Shown in pieces: positions 61,863 to 64,000 of a stretch of DNA of 64,000 nucleotides. Both the position numbers and the translations under genes were made by a program. The notes under the pieces are model-generated. The model was not told the origin of the DNA and ran no database searches. It saw only the letters and a list, made by a program, of their open reading frames with translations. The stretch lies in NCBI RefSeq assembly GCF_015832195.1, contig NC_052019.1, positions 4,945,685 to 5,009,684 of the forward strand, written 5' to 3'. This DNA is from Motacilla alba alba. Taxonomy: Eukaryota; Chordata; Aves; Passeriformes; Motacillidae. How positions within the stretch are numbered: position 1 is the first letter of the stretch; every line of letters starts with the position of its first letter.

Positions 61863-64000
61863 CTGTACAACATATTCCCATAACTGGATGAAAGAAAACC
61901 CATAGTAGTAAAAAGCAATCCCCAAGTAATAAGAAATACCAGGATTAAAGCAAGTCAAATTTTCTGTGCACTCAGTTGGAGAATGCCATTCCTAAACCAT
62001 GGCGATGATCCTCCTGGACCTCAGTGTAGTGTCAGAACTAGGCTGGAAAGGTACTTTCTATGTCCTGCTTGGCTCAAAATCAACCTAGGACTAAAATTTC
62101 AGGATATTACTTCCTTGTCAACAGCAAGTCTCAGCAGGACCGTGCTCTATGTGGATATTTTGGTAGTGGGTTTTTTGCAGGTCCATCCCAAACTGTGACT
62201 TGAAAAGGGCATAATAACCACTTTTAAGTGCTTGATCATAAAACACTGATAAACAGAAAAGACCTCCCAACAAACTTTGAGTAATTCTTCTGCAAGATAG
62301 ATGTGTTTCTGCTTAAGAGTTAACAAAAATTGTCCCTATTTTCACTAAGAATAAAACACAATATTTTTTCCTTGCCTCATACTTGGAAAACAATAAACTT
62401 TCCTTGACATAATTTCCTTGCAGAATTAATTCTGAGGCAGACACCTGGCATGAGATATTTCAGTCCAAACAATTCACATTTGTCAAAGGTATGAGTGTCT
62501 GAAAACAGGTCCTTGTAATGGAAAGTGTCAGACAACCTTAAATACACAGACCTCTCGGCCTGCCTGCAATGCAGCTTCTAAATGAAACAATCATTTCATC
62601 TCAGAGGTTTAAAAACCCAGCCTGTGTTCACTGTAAAACTTCCTCCCAGGCTTTCAGACAGGCAGCTTTTGTGCTTTAGCCATAGGTCAAACCTGTTACA
62701 AACACAGTTCTTTTCCTCCAATTCTGTGTCTCATAATCACTGAACGGTGAAGTTTTAGTGGGCAACAAAACACAGACCTAGAATATTCTTTCAGCTGTTC
62801 TAACAGCTTTTTCCAAAGCAGGAGAAATTTTGAAGATGTCTCTTCCACTGGCTAAAATTATAAACTGAGATTATTTCAATCAGCTTGTTCCCAAATTCTG
62901 CCTCCCCTCTTGCTTTCCTCTCCTCCTTTCTTCTCCTGTTAAAGATGACATACTCCATAAGGACTGAGAGTGAATTCTCATGCTACTTAAATGCTGGGTA
63001 ATGCCTTTATTTAATGCTTGCTCCCTGTCTTTAGAATTAAATAGCAAGATTTTTCAAAGGCTCTTACTCTGACTGGGACATTTTTCATCTTCTGGAAATT
63101 AAATACTTTTAGCATCTTGAAATGTGTTCTGAATTAAAGCCAAGTATATCAAAGCATGCCACATCAAGCCTCAAATTTTAACATTATTTCAGAGGTGAAA
63201 ACTTCTGTATTGACTGAATCTTGCTCCAGGTGAGCTGTCCTTTCCCTTCAAGAGGATTTGAAAGACAAAAACTTCTTCTTTTACCTACAGATATTGCTCT
63301 AATGATTCATCTCCACCTAGCCCAGTAAATATGACAGAGACATAATCCTCAGTGGTCTGTGCAGGGCAGCATTTATAGGTTCTGCTCTCCAGAACAGGTT
63401 TATGGAGCTGAACTTTGTGTAAGCACATAAACCTGTGCCCTGCCATAAGTCTGTAAAGCAACAGCTGAGTCCTAGTGCTAGAAGAGGGAGGAACAGCAAA
63501 GCATTTTTTTTTTTTTAATATATAGTTACAATGGTTTTCACATTAGGGAAATCTTTGAAGTAGAAATTAGGCATAGCAGTTGTTGGAGGAGATCAGTCAA
63601 TGCTCTAATGAGTTTGAAAAAATTCTCTCTTAATTTATGCCAAATTTAAGCCTACTGTGTAAACTATGTGGGAACTTTCTTGAAATATTGGTGTTTAAAA
63701 TGGCACTCCCAGTCCTTCATTTTCTTCCTTTCTTTTTTTTTTTTTTTAAGAACATTTAGTGAAATTTATGTTGACAAGCTGCAGACAGAATGATGGAGTG
63801 GCCCCTTTCTGATCTGCAGTTAGAAGTCATTTGCATCCCTCCACCTCACTCTCTTTCTTCCACAAAAGGAAGTTTCTTTAACTCAGTTATCAATCAACAA
63901 AAGCTCTGAAGGGCTATTTCATACAACAATTTGTTAAAGTGACGCCAGTGGTATCAAACACACAGCTCTTCTGTAATGGCCTGAAAAGATCCATGTCACT
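61863..64000. other. Unannotated DNA to the window end
   Basis: No gene or recognised repeat. T-runs lie at about 63506-63517 and 63734-63748. Whether a repeat or exon begins just beyond 64000 cannot be seen. Confidence 0.5.

Noticed and set aside
1..64000. CRISPR arrays, operons, bacterial promoters, phage or plasmid features
   Set aside because: The window is vertebrate repeat-rich DNA; no regularly spaced repeats, ribosome-binding sites or long collinear frames are present.

Overview
This window reads as vertebrate, bird nuclear DNA, most likely from a songbird (passerine). It is AT-rich and CpG-poor. It carries several 3' ends of CR1 LINEs, the dominant avian retroposon, and LTRs whose sequence I recognise from memory as passerine endogenous retrovirus families. 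No database search was run, so family names are given only at class level. The species and the chromosomal position cannot be read from the sequence.

I find no protein-coding gene, exon, tRNA, rRNA or other confident RNA gene in the 64 kb. All open frames are short (the longest is 189 codons), lack recognisable domains, and many lie inside repeats. The window is best read as intergenic DNA or the interior of a very large intron.

Layout: 1-6.5 kb, a CR1 tail and then unannotated DNA. 6.5-18.5 kb, an LTR-rich stretch with six LTRs from at least four families: 6541-7276, 8650-9146, 9939-10364, 12230-12900, 15768-16413 and 18012-18412. 20-22.2 kb, a very old, eroded CR1 body with recognisable reverse-transcriptase remnants, split by an ERVL-type LTR fragment. 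22-34 kb, mostly unannotated, with a (TAA)n microsatellite, one CR1, A/C-rich low complexity and an LTR fragment. 34-36 kb, two CR1 ends flanking a probable ERV-derived block. 36-46 kb, largely unannotated, with two possible ancient SINE relics. 46-49.2 kb, two ERVK-type solo LTRs in opposite orientation with a CR1 between them. 49-64 kb, mostly unannotated, with an ERVL-type LTR fragment, a CR1, a MIR-like relic and a purine-rich tandem array.

Nothing here works together as a pathway; the content is a layered record of retroelement insertions. The best-supported structural results are target-site duplications: ccacag and tctcac (6 bp, perfect) around two ERVK-type solo LTRs; gttta (5 bp, perfect) around the LTR at 15768-16413; and gtcct/gttct (5 bp, one mismatch) around 8650-9146. 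In addition, a tRNA-Trp-like primer-binding site follows the LTR at 18012-18412. I found no convincing undescribed biological system.
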